From Acholeplasma laidlawii_A (lineage in GTDB: Bacteria; Bacillota_I; Bacilli_A; Acholeplasmatales; Acholeplasmataceae): 64,000 bases of DNA. The position numbers and the translations under genes are program-made. The stretch lies in the NCBI RefSeq assembly GCF_030166555.2, contig NZ_CP126461.2, one strand, 5' to 3'. Within the stretch, counting starts at the first letter, position 1; each line of letters starts with the position of its first letter. Under the pieces are notes generated by a model. The model was not told the DNA's origin and made no database searches. It worked only from the letters and a program-made list of their open reading frames with translations. Shown piece by piece: positions 53,373 through 62,585 of the stretch.

Positions 53373-54271
53373 TTTTTCTTCTTATATACTGCATGCCCAC
53401 CAAATTCATTACGCATTGCAGCTACCACTTTCTCGCTAAATTTGTGCTCATCTCTTGATTTATATCGTGTAAATAAGGATTGTGCAATGACTGGAATAGC
53501 CACTTCTAAATTAAGTGCTTCTTCAACCATCCATTTACCTTCACCACTATCATCAATACGACCTTGAATTTCGCTTAATTTAGGATCTTTACTAAATGCA
53601 CTGCCAATATAACCTACAAGTGCAGATTCAATGATAGATCCACTGTTCCATACTTGAGTTAGACGTTCATAATCTACATCAAAATTAGAGGCTTCAATTA
53701 ATTCAAAACCTTCACCAATAGCTTGCATCATACCGTATTCAATACCATTATGAACCATCTTAACAAAGTGACCACTACCTGGACCACCCATGTAGCCATA
53801 ACCGTCTTTAGCAGATACATCATGATATACCGGTTTTAAATATTCAAATACTTCTTTAGTTCCACCAACCATTAAACAAGCACCATGTCTAGCACCTTCA
53901 GTACCACCTGAGGTTCCAACATCCACAAAATCGATGTCTAACTCTTTAAGTCTTTTATAACGTTCAATAGATTTATTAAAGTTAGAGTTTCCACCATCAA
54001 TAATAATGTCTTTTTCATTTAAATAAGGAATCACTTGTTCAATGACTTGATCAACCAAGCCGTTTGGTATCATAAGCCAAACAACCAATCTTGCATGATC
54101 TTTTCTAACTAAAAAACTAGATAGTTCATCATGCGTTTCAATACCAGCCTTATTTAATTGTGCTCTGGCTTGATCGTTTAAATCAAACCCAATCACTTCA
54201 TGTTTCTTATCTTTTAAGTTTAATGCCAAATTTGCACCCATTTTTCCTAAACCAATTAAATGAATTCTCAT
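53369..54271 (-). CDS. 6-phosphogluconate dehydrogenase, decarboxylating (short YqeC/GndA-type)
   Basis: A 300-residue short-form enzyme: N-terminal Rossmann motif GLGKMGANLA, IDGGNSNF, substrate motif GGTEGARHGACLMVGG, and catalytic GHFVKMVHNGIEYG (Lys and Asn). The Asp-containing second strand GFDLND suggests a preference for NAD. It makes ribulose 5-phosphate. Confidence 0.93.
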   Translation of the reverse strand: MRIHLIGLGKMGANLALNLKDKKHEVIGFDLNDQARAQLNKAGIETHDELSSFLVRKDHARLVVWLMIPNGLVDQVIEQVIPYLNEKDIIIDGGNSNFNKSIERYKRLKELDIDFVDVGTSGGTEGARHGACLMVGGTKEVFEYLKPVYHDVSAKDGYGYMGGPGSGHFVKMVHNGIEYGMMQAIGEGFELIEASNFDVDYERLTQVWNSGSIIESALVGYIGSAFSKDPKLSEIQGRIDDSGEGKWMVEEALNLEVAIPVIAQSLFTRYKSRDEHKFSEKVVAAMRNEFGGHAVYKKKK

Positions 54272-54345
54272 ATTTGACTCCTTTTTATTTTTATTCTATA
54301 TGCTATTTTAACACATGATGTATCTTTATATTTTATATAAACTCT

Positions 54346-55668
54346 TTATGACAGTAAAATGATTGCTGCAATGACGAAGTAACTTCCAAGTGCAAAAAAG
54401 TCATTGATTGTGGTAATTAGTGGACCACTTGCCGCTTTTTCATCTAGATTAAACTTGCGTAGTACCATCGGTGTTAGGACACCAAATAGTGCAGATAAAA
54501 CCATAGATATAAATATAGATAATGATACAACCAGTGCAACCAAGTTCATATCTGTATAGGTATTAGGTAGGATGTTTAAAAACGCATAGACAAAACCACC
54601 ACCTAAAAGACCTGAAATTAGCCCGTTAAAGAAACCAATTCCTAGTTCAAAAAAGACATCTTTTTTAAATAATTGGGGTTGATTCTGGAGTTTTAAAATG
54701 GATACAGCAATACTTTGTGTACCAATATTACCAGCCATCCCAAGTATGAGTGGTTGGAATAGAATTAATGCAACATTCATTTCTAGAACATTACTAAATC
54801 CAGAAAGAGCACTTACTATCACTATATTTAGTAAAGCACATATCACTAGCCAAGGTAAGCGGTTCATAGAGCGCTTTAAAGCAGAATCTGTATCACTTAC
54901 TGTATGAGCTTTAACTAAACTCGTAATGGTTTCTGTATGTAATTCATCCATAATTGTTAAGGCATCATCTAATAAGATAATACCAATTTGTTTATGGTCA
55001 TGATCAAGTACTGGAATGATTTCTATATCATAGTCTCTAATCTTTTTGATAGCAAGTTCAATTGGGTCATTTGAATATACAAAAGGATATTGATCATTAA
55101 TGAGTTTATCTAGACTTTGATTTGCTCTTGCAATAATCAGTTCTTGTAGAGGAATTGCACCCTTATATAAATCATCTTGGTCATGGAAAAATATAACATC
55201 AAGTTCATCTTTTTCGGTGACTTCTGTTGTCACATAATGCGTTGCTTCTTTTACAGTGAATGTACTTGGTAGATTTACAAAGTGAGGAGATGATAAGGCA
55301 CCAGATGAATCTACTTCATAAGTAAATAACTGCATAATTTCATTCTTAGTTTTTTCTTGCAATAATGAGATGATAAATATCTGTTTTTGAACCTCATGTA
55401 AATCAATAAATGCTTTAATATCTTCAGTGTCCAAAAACTTTAACATGGATTGTTTCTGTTCTTTTGAGAGTTCTTCAAAAAACTCTATTTGTACCGCTTC
55501 ATCTAGTAATACAAATACATGTTTAAACATCTTAACACCGAGCGCTTGGAAGATTTTCATACGGTAGTCTTCATGGTCTTCAAATACTGTAGCAATATCA
55601 GAAGCATGATACTTTTGAAGCTGTACTTTTAACTTTTGTACAGATGCATTTAAATCAATATTACGCAT
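54346..55668 (-). CDS. MgtE-family magnesium transporter, paralogue 2
   Basis: A 440-residue MgtE-like protein: N-terminal helical domain, two CBS domains (about residues 135-255), and five membrane helices ending with KAASGPLITTINDFFAL. The conserved Asp of the MgtE signature (ITTxxD) is Asn-Asp shifted here, and N-domain similarity to paralogue 1 is low. It starts 8 bp inside the end of paralogue 1, so they are cotranscribed and may form a heteromeric or regulated pair. Confidence 0.85.
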   Translation of the reverse strand: MRNIDLNASVQKLKVQLQKYHASDIATVFEDHEDYRMKIFQALGVKMFKHVFVLLDEAVQIEFFEELSKEQKQSMLKFLDTEDIKAFIDLHEVQKQIFIISLLQEKTKNEIMQLFTYEVDSSGALSSPHFVNLPSTFTVKEATHYVTTEVTEKDELDVIFFHDQDDLYKGAIPLQELIIARANQSLDKLINDQYPFVYSNDPIELAIKKIRDYDIEIIPVLDHDHKQIGIILLDDALTIMDELHTETITSLVKAHTVSDTDSALKRSMNRLPWLVICALLNIVIVSALSGFSNVLEMNVALILFQPLILGMAGNIGTQSIAVSILKLQNQPQLFKKDVFFELGIGFFNGLISGLLGGGFVYAFLNILPNTYTDMNLVALVVSLSIFISMVLSALFGVLTPMVLRKFNLDEKAASGPLITTINDFFALGSYFVIAAIILLS

Positions 55669-56992
55669 GGATTATCCCTCCTAGTAGTAAAGTAGCTAGA
55701 CCAAAATAAATGACTAGGCATAAAACATCAATAATTGTAGTAATAAAAGGGCCCGACGATGAAGCAGGGTCAAAGTTAAGTTTGCTTAGTATAAAAGGAA
55801 CTAAGAACCCTATAATAGGTGCAAGTATTACTATAATCCAAATAGTTAAACTTACAACAATACTTACTAATAAAGGGGAATCCACCTTCATTAAATCACT
55901 TAAAATGTAAGATGCAATAAATGCTAAAATACCTAGTGCAAAACCAATAATCATTCCTGATAATGCTTCTTTTAGGCCATCTTTAATCGATACACCTTCT
56001 TTACTAGTTAGTCCAACTAGTGTAACAGCAAGTGTTTGGTGGGCAACATTACCACCAGAATCTAATAGTAGTGGTTGGAATAAAGCAAGTATCACGACAC
56101 TTGTTAAAATCTCTTCGTAATTTGAAGTAATTAGTGCAAGTGGAATACTTAAAATCATCATAATAATTAACCAAGGTAATCTTCTAAGCGCACTATTAAA
56201 TACATTTGTCTTAACATCGGTATCAGGAAGAAGTGATAGTTTTTCAATATCTTCTACTGCTTCATCACGGTAGATATCAAGTAAGTCGTCGGTTGTAATT
56301 GCACCAACAATTTTTTGATCATCATTTAATACGGCAACATCATAAGCGCCATAATACTTCATATGTTTGATGATGACGTCCACATCATCAAATACATTGA
56401 GTACTGGTTCTTTTTTGAGAATATCTTGGGCAGTTAAAGGGCTTTTTGTTCTTACTAGAGTTTTGAGTGCAATTTGACCTATATATTTCGATTCATTATC
56501 TGTTACAAATATCGTTTTAACACTCTTTAAGTCCGCTGCGCTTTTAATGAGCTTTTTAGTAATATCTTTGACATCATTTGTACCTTCTACAAACAATATG
56601 TCATTATTCATATAAGCACCAGCTGTATATTCCTTATATTGGATTAAGTTTATTACAGGATCACTGGTGTCTAGTTCGTTAATAAGTTCTAATCTCTCTG
56701 ATTTACCAAACTCGTTAATAATATCGGCAGCATCATCGGGCTCAAGATTTTGTACGACTAATACTTGTTCATCTAAGCTTTGAGTTTGGAGTAGTTCTGC
56801 TGCATGTTCTGGTTCAAGGTATGACAAAACGTCAGCAAACTGCTCTGTAGGTAGAATTTGCTTCAATCTTTCTTGATATTCAGGCTTTAGTTCTTTAAAG
56901 ATTTCTACAATATCAAAACTGTGCATTTCTTCTAATGCTTTGAGGATATCTTTATCAGAAACATCATTTAAAAGCATATCTTTAATATCCAT
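55661..56992 (-). CDS. mgtE: Magnesium transporter MgtE, paralogue 1
   Basis: A standard MgtE: superhelical N-domain (LEPEHAAELLQTQSLDEQ and EPDDAADIINEF), CBS pair, and a five-helix pore domain with LLLDSGGNVAHQTLAV and PASSSGPFITTIIDV. The ATG at 56992 has AAAGGATGG upstream and is preferred to the TTG at 57046. MgtE is a Mg2+-gated Mg2+ channel. No M-box riboswitch is recognisable upstream. Confidence 0.93.
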   Translation of the reverse strand: MDIKDMLLNDVSDKDILKALEEMHSFDIVEIFKELKPEYQERLKQILPTEQFADVLSYLEPEHAAELLQTQSLDEQVLVVQNLEPDDAADIINEFGKSERLELINELDTSDPVINLIQYKEYTAGAYMNNDILFVEGTNDVKDITKKLIKSAADLKSVKTIFVTDNESKYIGQIALKTLVRTKSPLTAQDILKKEPVLNVFDDVDVIIKHMKYYGAYDVAVLNDDQKIVGAITTDDLLDIYRDEAVEDIEKLSLLPDTDVKTNVFNSALRRLPWLIIMMILSIPLALITSNYEEILTSVVILALFQPLLLDSGGNVAHQTLAVTLVGLTSKEGVSIKDGLKEALSGMIIGFALGILAFIASYILSDLMKVDSPLLVSIVVSLTIWIIVILAPIIGFLVPFILSKLNFDPASSSGPFITTIIDVLCLVIYFGLATLLLGGIIHA

Positions 56993-57075
56993 ATTTACAC
57001 CATCCTTTAATTCTTCATCCGTTATTTTATTACTAAAACTTGGCAAAGACTTCTATTATCAATGATATCATTTTT

Positions 57076-57140
57076 AAGCACCTTTTGTCCATTATGCTGT
57101 ATGATGTTATTTTTATACTGTTCTATCTTGTTAGGTGCTT
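57076..57140 (-). promoter_or_regulatory. Possible structured leader of mgtE
   Basis: AAGCACCT (57140-57133, minus) can pair with AGGTGCTT (57083-57076), closing a ~50-nt loop upstream of the mgtE start. It is not the known M-box or ykkC type; its function is unknown. Confidence 0.3.
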
Positions 57141-57239
57141 CTTTGTTATACAAAGGTTTAATAAATCGAGTGTAAATTTACATATTTTTTCGTCTTAGCA
57201 TGTTAAAATAAATATAACAATACTTGAGAGGGAATAAAA

Positions 57240-58187
57240 ATGAATAAATCACAACAAAGTAGAATTTTTGTTGCCAGCGCATTGTTCATATTATTGATAG
57301 CTGCTTCGTTTATTTTTGGAGCGACTGTTTTTATTGTGGGCGCCCTGGCAATACTCACGTCTTTCGTGGTAGAAATACTTAGCTCAAAAGCTAGAAAAGA
57401 AACTTTTGATTGGACAAGTTTCTGGATTACACCACTTGTTATTACACTACTTACAACTCCAACGATCATTGATCAAGTTTGGATGGTAAGTATTGCAACA
57501 GCATTTGGGGTATTCTTTGCAAAATCCATATGGGGTGGGCAAGACAAGAACGTATTTAATCCGGCAATGGTTGGATTAATCTTCATTGCACTTGCATTTC
57601 CAATTTATGTTAATAATTTTCTAGAACCAGTATCTGGTTTGGCTTCTCCTCAGACTTTAGCTACAATCTTTAAAAATAGTCCAGGACAAATTATGACTAC
57701 TTATACCTTATGGGATGTCTTACTAGGAAATTATGCTGGAGCAATTGGTACTACATTTAAGTTAGGTATCATTATATTAGGTTTACTCATGATGATTATT
57801 AGAATTTCTGATTGGCGTATTCCACTAACCTTTGTAGGTACATATTTTGTAATATCTCTCATTAATGGTTTTACAAAAACTGGTGTTAATCCATTTATGT
57901 ATGCAACCTACTCTATTTTAATGGGGCACTTGATGTTTGCTGTTATGTTTGTTTCTACAGACCCACAAACTGCACCATTATACAATAAAGGTAAATTCAT
58001 CTATGGCATTGGATTAGGATTTATAACTTGGATTATTCAAAATATTTGGGTTTTCAATCCACTTGCACCTAATACTGAAGGTATTATCTATTCAGTAACA
58101 TTCATGAATGCTGTTGTAGGCTTAATTGATGTATGGACTGTACCTAAAGTAAAAGATATTCCTAACCTCGAGGAGGTGGCTATATGA
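57240..58187 (+). CDS. NqrB/RnfD-like membrane subunit
   Basis: A 315-residue membrane protein of the NqrB/RnfD family with about nine helices and the family stretch DKNVFNPAMVGLIFIAL. The covalent-FMN site, normally S/T-G-A-T-P/A, reads SGLASPQT here, with an extra residue and Ser for Thr, so flavinylation is uncertain. First gene of an operon starting after GAGAGGG. In Nqr and Rnf this subunit helps move electrons across the membrane and pump Na+. Confidence 0.88.
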   Translation: MNKSQQSRIFVASALFILLIAASFIFGATVFIVGALAILTSFVVEILSSKARKETFDWTSFWITPLVITLLTTPTIIDQVWMVSIATAFGVFFAKSIWGGQDKNVFNPAMVGLIFIALAFPIYVNNFLEPVSGLASPQTLATIFKNSPGQIMTTYTLWDVLLGNYAGAIGTTFKLGIIILGLLMMIIRISDWRIPLTFVGTYFVISLINGFTKTGVNPFMYATYSILMGHLMFAVMFVSTDPQTAPLYNKGKFIYGIGLGFITWIIQNIWVFNPLAPNTEGIIYSVTFMNAVVGLIDVWTVPKVKDIPNLEEVAI

Positions 58188-60154
58188 AAAATTATATTAG
58201 TATGTTAAGCTTCGTTCTTATCATGGGTATTCTATCTTCTGGCATTTTAATGGGTGCTGATATGCTTACACGTGATAGAATTGCTAAAAATGCAGAATAT
58301 GCTTGGAAAACCTCTATCTTAAATCATCATAATGTTGATTATACTGATGCGAACTTCGACGAAGTATTTCTAGAAACTTTTGAAGAAAGAACTGCAGAAG
58401 ACACTAATGGTAAAACAAGATACTTATATGTTCATAACCAAACTGGTGCAGTAAGTTATCAGTTTAGTGGTGGTGGCTTATGGGATACCATTGCGGGTGT
58501 TATTACATTAGAAAGTGATTTTCAAACAATTGTTCAAATTACCGTTACTAAACAAGGAGAAACTCCAGGTTTAGGTGGTATTGTCGCAGAAAAACCTTAT
58601 CTAGATAATTATGCAGGTAAGAAATTTGATGAATCCCTTGGTTTAGTTGCTGTTAAGACAGAGCCTACTACAGATTATGAAGTAGATGCAATTACCGGTG
58701 CTACTGGTACTTCTAATGCTTTTGTTGGTCTACTAAGCGTAGAATACCGCACTATGTTAGGTTTATTCGGAGATGTGAATCCATTATCTGTTGCAATGAA
58801 AGCTATTATGACTCACAATGATGTTGCGTTTACTAATGAAAATTTTGAAGAGGTATTTGCTCAAAACTTTGAAACAACTACAATCGATGAATTAACACTT
58901 TATACTCATAAAGTTAATGGTAACGCAAGTTTCACATTTACTGCTGGCGGATTCAATGGTCCAATTGATGCAGTTGTGACACTTGATCCACTATTTGAAA
59001 CAATTTTAGGTATCAAAGTACTTTCTCAATCTGAAGGTTGGGGCGCAGTTATTCAAAACAACCCAGAAGTATTACAGTACTTTGTTGGTAAGAAATTTGC
59101 ACCTGACTTCGAATTATCTGATGATTTTGATGGTTTCGGTGGTGCTACTACTACTAGAAAGAATTTCGTATTAGGACTTAATGAGGCAAGAGATTTATAT
59201 TATTCAATCTTTATTGATGGTGTAGATCCAAACATGCTTTGGAAACAAGCACTTCTGACAAATAATGGTATTACTTCTACTGAAGAAGATTATAAGACAT
59301 TATTTAATCAAACATTTACAGTTGAAACACAAGGTGATTTAACACTTTACAGAAATAACACAGACCAAAATATCAGTATGTTATTTGAAACAGATGGTTT
59401 TGGTGGAGTTATTAAAGGTGTATTAACACTTGAAAATGATTTTTCAACGATTGTTTATATTACAATTTACCAACAATCAGAAACTTGGGGAGCTCGTATC
59501 CAAAATAATGCAGAATTCTTTGATGCTTATGTCGGTAAGAAGTTTGCTCCAACAATTTCATTTGTAGAAACTCCAGCAACTGATTCTGAAATCGTTGATG
59601 GTTATGGTGGTGCAACTACAACTAAAGGCGCTATGCTTGAGATATTAAACTCAGTACGTGACACATATTACACTGCTTTCTTTGATCCAAACATGGTTTG
59701 GAAAAAAGCAATGCTTGCAAATAACGGTGTTGAATCTACTGACTTAAATTATGAAACATTATTTGATACAACATTTAATGTAGAAACTTCTGGTGACTTA
59801 ACATTATATACAAATAAAACAAATCAAAATTTAAGTTTCACATATGAAACAACAGGTTTTGTAGGTGACATTAAAGGTGTTATAACACTAGCTAGTGATT
59901 TTGAAACAATTGTTCATATCAGTGTTTATGAACAACATGAAAAATGGGGTGCACATATTCAAACAACCCTAACATTCTTTGATGCTTATGTTGATAAGAA
60001 ATTCTCACCAACAATCTCATTTGTAGCAACACCAACAACAGATTCTGAAATTGTTGATGGTTATGGTGGAGCTACTACAACTAAGGCTTCTATGTTAAAC
60101 ATTTTAAATGAAACTGTAGCAGCATATAAATTAGCATTTGCGGAGGAAGCATAA
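58184..60154 (+). CDS. NqrC/RnfG-like subunit with four FMN-binding domains
   Basis: A 656-residue protein, about 2.5 times the usual NqrC/RnfG length. One N-terminal membrane helix (residues 5-27) leads to an extracytoplasmic part of four FMN-binding domains of about 150 residues. Each ends in a flavinylation motif: DAITGATGTS (Thr174), DGFGGATTTR (Thr322), DGYGGATTTK (Thr478) and DGYGGATTTK (Thr631). All fit the D-x-x-[ST/G]-G-A-T rule for FMN attachment by ApbE. Domains 3 and 4 are the most alike. Overlaps nqrB by 4 bp. The product should hold a chain of up to four covalent flavins outside the membrane. Confidence 0.93.
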   Translation: MKNYISMLSFVLIMGILSSGILMGADMLTRDRIAKNAEYAWKTSILNHHNVDYTDANFDEVFLETFEERTAEDTNGKTRYLYVHNQTGAVSYQFSGGGLWDTIAGVITLESDFQTIVQITVTKQGETPGLGGIVAEKPYLDNYAGKKFDESLGLVAVKTEPTTDYEVDAITGATGTSNAFVGLLSVEYRTMLGLFGDVNPLSVAMKAIMTHNDVAFTNENFEEVFAQNFETTTIDELTLYTHKVNGNASFTFTAGGFNGPIDAVVTLDPLFETILGIKVLSQSEGWGAVIQNNPEVLQYFVGKKFAPDFELSDDFDGFGGATTTRKNFVLGLNEARDLYYSIFIDGVDPNMLWKQALLTNNGITSTEEDYKTLFNQTFTVETQGDLTLYRNNTDQNISMLFETDGFGGVIKGVLTLENDFSTIVYITIYQQSETWGARIQNNAEFFDAYVGKKFAPTISFVETPATDSEIVDGYGGATTTKGAMLEILNSVRDTYYTAFFDPNMVWKKAMLANNGVESTDLNYETLFDTTFNVETSGDLTLYTNKTNQNLSFTYETTGFVGDIKGVITLASDFETIVHISVYEQHEKWGAHIQTTLTFFDAYVDKKFSPTISFVATPTTDSEIVDGYGGATTTKASMLNILNETVAAYKLAFAEEA

Positions 60155-60155
60155 T

Positions 60156-60815
60156 ATGGAAAACAATCAATCAATCTTACCTAAACCAAGTCGTTGGTTA
60201 AGACTCCAATATAAAAAATGGTTTCTCATACTTAAAAATGGTATTTCAGAAGAAAATCCAATTATTGTCTCAGTATTAGGTATCTGTTCAGCACTTGCTG
60301 TTACAAATAGAGTAGAAAATGCAATCGTCATGGGTATTGGTGTTACATTCGTTATCATGGCTTCTTCTATGCTCGTATCTTTGATGCGTAATATCATCCC
60401 TTCTAAGGTACGTATGGTAGCTTTCATGGTTATTATTTCAATGTTTACTATCGTAGTTCAAATGTTCTTACAAGCATTCTTACCTGTAGTTGCTGCAAAC
60501 CTTGGTGCCTATACTGGTTTAATAATTACAAACTGTATTGTTATGGGTAGAGCAGAAGCGTTTGCTATCAAAAACCCTGTTAAATATACTATTATTGACG
60601 GTTTTGCTAACGGTATGGGTTATACCTTAGTATTAATTGCAATCGCTGCAGTTCGTGAGCCTTTAGCATTTGGTACATTCCTTGGTATGAATATCCCTGG
60701 TTTTGATAACTGGATCAACTGGAACGTTATGGCGTTAGCACCTGGTGGTTTCTTCGTATTAACCTTATTAGCATGGTTAGTGCGTACATTAACCAAGAAA
60801 TATGAAGAAGCGTAG
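60156..60815 (+). CDS. NqrD/RnfE-like membrane subunit
   Basis: 219 residues from the ATG at 60156 (GGAGG upstream), six membrane helices, with a ~30-residue basic N-terminal extension. Both cysteines that help hold the intramembrane iron centre are present, in LGICSALAVTNRVENA and ITNCIVMGRAEAFA. Part of the trans-membrane electron path between the inner and outer flavins. Confidence 0.93.
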   Translation: MENNQSILPKPSRWLRLQYKKWFLILKNGISEENPIIVSVLGICSALAVTNRVENAIVMGIGVTFVIMASSMLVSLMRNIIPSKVRMVAFMVIISMFTIVVQMFLQAFLPVVAANLGAYTGLIITNCIVMGRAEAFAIKNPVKYTIIDGFANGMGYTLVLIAIAAVREPLAFGTFLGMNIPGFDNWINWNVMALAPGGFFVLTLLAWLVRTLTKKYEEA

Positions 60816-60828
60816 GAGGAGATAAAAC

Positions 60829-61413
60829 ATGGAATTAATTGAATTATTCTTAGCATCAATACTATCAAATAACATCGCCTTAATCTTCATTTTAGGGATG
60901 TGTTCATTAATCGCTGTCTCCACATCCATTAAAAACTCCGTCAACATGGGTGTTGCAGTTATCTTTGTTGTTACAATAACGGCTGTAATTAACTGGCCAA
61001 TCTATGAATTACTTAAAGCAACTGGTACAGAACAATTAGCATTATTAGTATTTATTATTGTTATTGCAGCATTTGTACAATTCTTAGAAATGTTCTTAGC
61101 TAAATATTTTCCAAAGATTTACGAATCATTTGGTATCTTCTTACCTCTGATTACTGTAAACTGTATCGTATTATCTGTATCATTATTTTTCCAACAAAGA
61201 AATTACGATTTCTTACAAACAACCGTATTCGCATTCGGTTCTTCAGTTGGTTGGACATTTGCAATGATCTTACTTGCAGGTGTTAGACAAAAAATGTACC
61301 GCGTATCTAACCTTCCAAGAGGTTTACGTGGTCGTGCGATTGCATTCTTAATTTTAGGAATTTTAGCATTAGCATTCATTGGCTTTACCGGTATCGGTAG
61401 AGTATCATTTTAG
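60829..61413 (+). CDS. NqrE/RnfA-like membrane subunit
   Basis: 194 residues, six helices, with inverted topology to the previous subunit. The iron-centre cysteines are in LGMCSLIAVSTSIKNSVNMG and TVNCIVLSV. AGGAGGA precedes the ATG. NqrD and NqrE together form the intramembrane iron site. Confidence 0.94.
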   Translation: MELIELFLASILSNNIALIFILGMCSLIAVSTSIKNSVNMGVAVIFVVTITAVINWPIYELLKATGTEQLALLVFIIVIAAFVQFLEMFLAKYFPKIYESFGIFLPLITVNCIVLSVSLFFQQRNYDFLQTTVFAFGSSVGWTFAMILLAGVRQKMYRVSNLPRGLRGRAIAFLILGILALAFIGFTGIGRVSF

Positions 61414-61422
61414 GAGGAAACT

Positions 61423-62499
61423 ATGAACCCATTATATACACCGCTCATTCTAATTGGTTTACTCATTGTTGTTACACTTGTAGTTATCTTAGTTGATAAG
61501 TTACTCGGTGGTGGTGGTGAACGTAAAATCACAGTTAATAAGGATAATGTCATTACAATCTCTGGTAGAGAAACAGCATTAAATGCACTAACTAATAACA
61601 AAATTTTCTTACCATCTTCATGTGGTGGTAAAGCTACTTGTGGTACATGTAAATTTAGACTAGTCGATTGGCATGAAGCACCAAAACCTACAGAATTACC
61701 ATTCTTATCTAAAGATGAAATTAGCGAAGGTATTCGTTTATCTTGCCAAGTGGTAGTTAATGAGGATATGCAAGTTGAAGTCCCACCGTCCGTACTAAAT
61801 GTTAAACCATTCTATGGTAAAGTCGTTGAAGTTGAACAACTAACCCATGATATTAGACGAATCAAGTTTGAAATGAAAGAAGATTTCGTTTTCAAACCAG
61901 GACAATACTTACAAATTGAAGTACCCGGAATTGAAACTACTAGAGCATACTCTATCGCATCTAATCCAAATGATTTAAGACACCCAGAAGTCATTATTCG
62001 TTTAGTACCTGGTGGTGTTGCAACTAAGTTTATTCATAAAGCATTAGTTATTGGAGATACATTAAAAATTACTGGTCCATTTGGTGACTTCTTCTTACAA
62101 GAAGAGTCTACTCGTCCAATCATCATGATTGCTGGTGGTTCTGGTAAAGCTCCAATTCGTTCAATTATCTATAAATTAATTGAACAAAACATGCCAAGAA
62201 AAGCACAATATTTCTTTGGTGCAAGAACTAAAAAAGATTTATATTATACTAAAGAGTTCAAAGATGTTGAAAGAATGTACCCTAACTTCAAATATATTCC
62301 AGCTTTATCTACTCCACTTCCAGAAGATGAGTGGGATCTAGATATCGGGCTTATCACTGAAGTTGTTGCAAGACACACCGGTGATTTAAGTGGTCACGAA
62401 GCATATCTTTGTGGATCTCCTGGTATGATCGATGCATGTATTAAAGTATTAAGAGAAAAAGGTATGCCTGAAGAACATATCTACTTCGATAAATTCTAA
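61423..62499 (+). CDS. NqrF-like NADH dehydrogenase subunit (2Fe-2S/FAD)
   Basis: 358 residues: one membrane helix, a plant-type ferredoxin domain with SSCGGKATCGTCKFRL and a fourth Cys in RLSCQV, then a ferredoxin-NADP reductase-like module with RAYSIAS (FAD), MIAGGSGKAPIRSI (NAD pyrophosphate loop) and a C-terminal LCGSPGMIDACI. It feeds NADH electrons into the complex. This subunit marks the operon as Nqr-type; RnfB and RnfC are absent, and so is NqrA. Confidence 0.95.
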   Translation: MNPLYTPLILIGLLIVVTLVVILVDKLLGGGGERKITVNKDNVITISGRETALNALTNNKIFLPSSCGGKATCGTCKFRLVDWHEAPKPTELPFLSKDEISEGIRLSCQVVVNEDMQVEVPPSVLNVKPFYGKVVEVEQLTHDIRRIKFEMKEDFVFKPGQYLQIEVPGIETTRAYSIASNPNDLRHPEVIIRLVPGGVATKFIHKALVIGDTLKITGPFGDFFLQEESTRPIIMIAGGSGKAPIRSIIYKLIEQNMPRKAQYFFGARTKKDLYYTKEFKDVERMYPNFKYIPALSTPLPEDEWDLDIGLITEVVARHTGDLSGHEAYLCGSPGMIDACIKVLREKGMPEEHIYFDKF

Positions 62500-62502
62500 T
62501 TT

Positions 62503-62535
62503 TAAAGGTGAGCTTATTGCTCACCTTTTTCTTTA
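62503..62535 (+). terminator. Terminator of the nqr-like operon
   Basis: AAAGGTGAGC, short loop, GCTCACCTTTTTCTTT directly after nqrF. Confidence 0.88.
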
Positions 62536-62549
62536 TTTCAACTAAACAT

Positions 62550-62582
62550 AATAAAAACTCACCAAAATTATGGTGAGTTTTA
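62550..62582 (-). terminator. Terminator of the V-ATPase operon
   Basis: Minus strand AAACTCACC, loop, GGTGAGTTTTTAT just after the subunit D stop codon. Confidence 0.8.
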
Positions 62583-62585
62583 TAA

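Noticed and set aside
57047..57200. M-box magnesium riboswitch upstream of mgtE.
   Set aside because: None of the conserved M-box helices or core sequences can be found in the short AT-rich leader.
57240..62499. Calling the redox operon a standard Rnf complex.
   Set aside because: RnfB and RnfC are missing and the last subunit is an NqrF-type 2Fe-2S/FAD NADH dehydrogenase.
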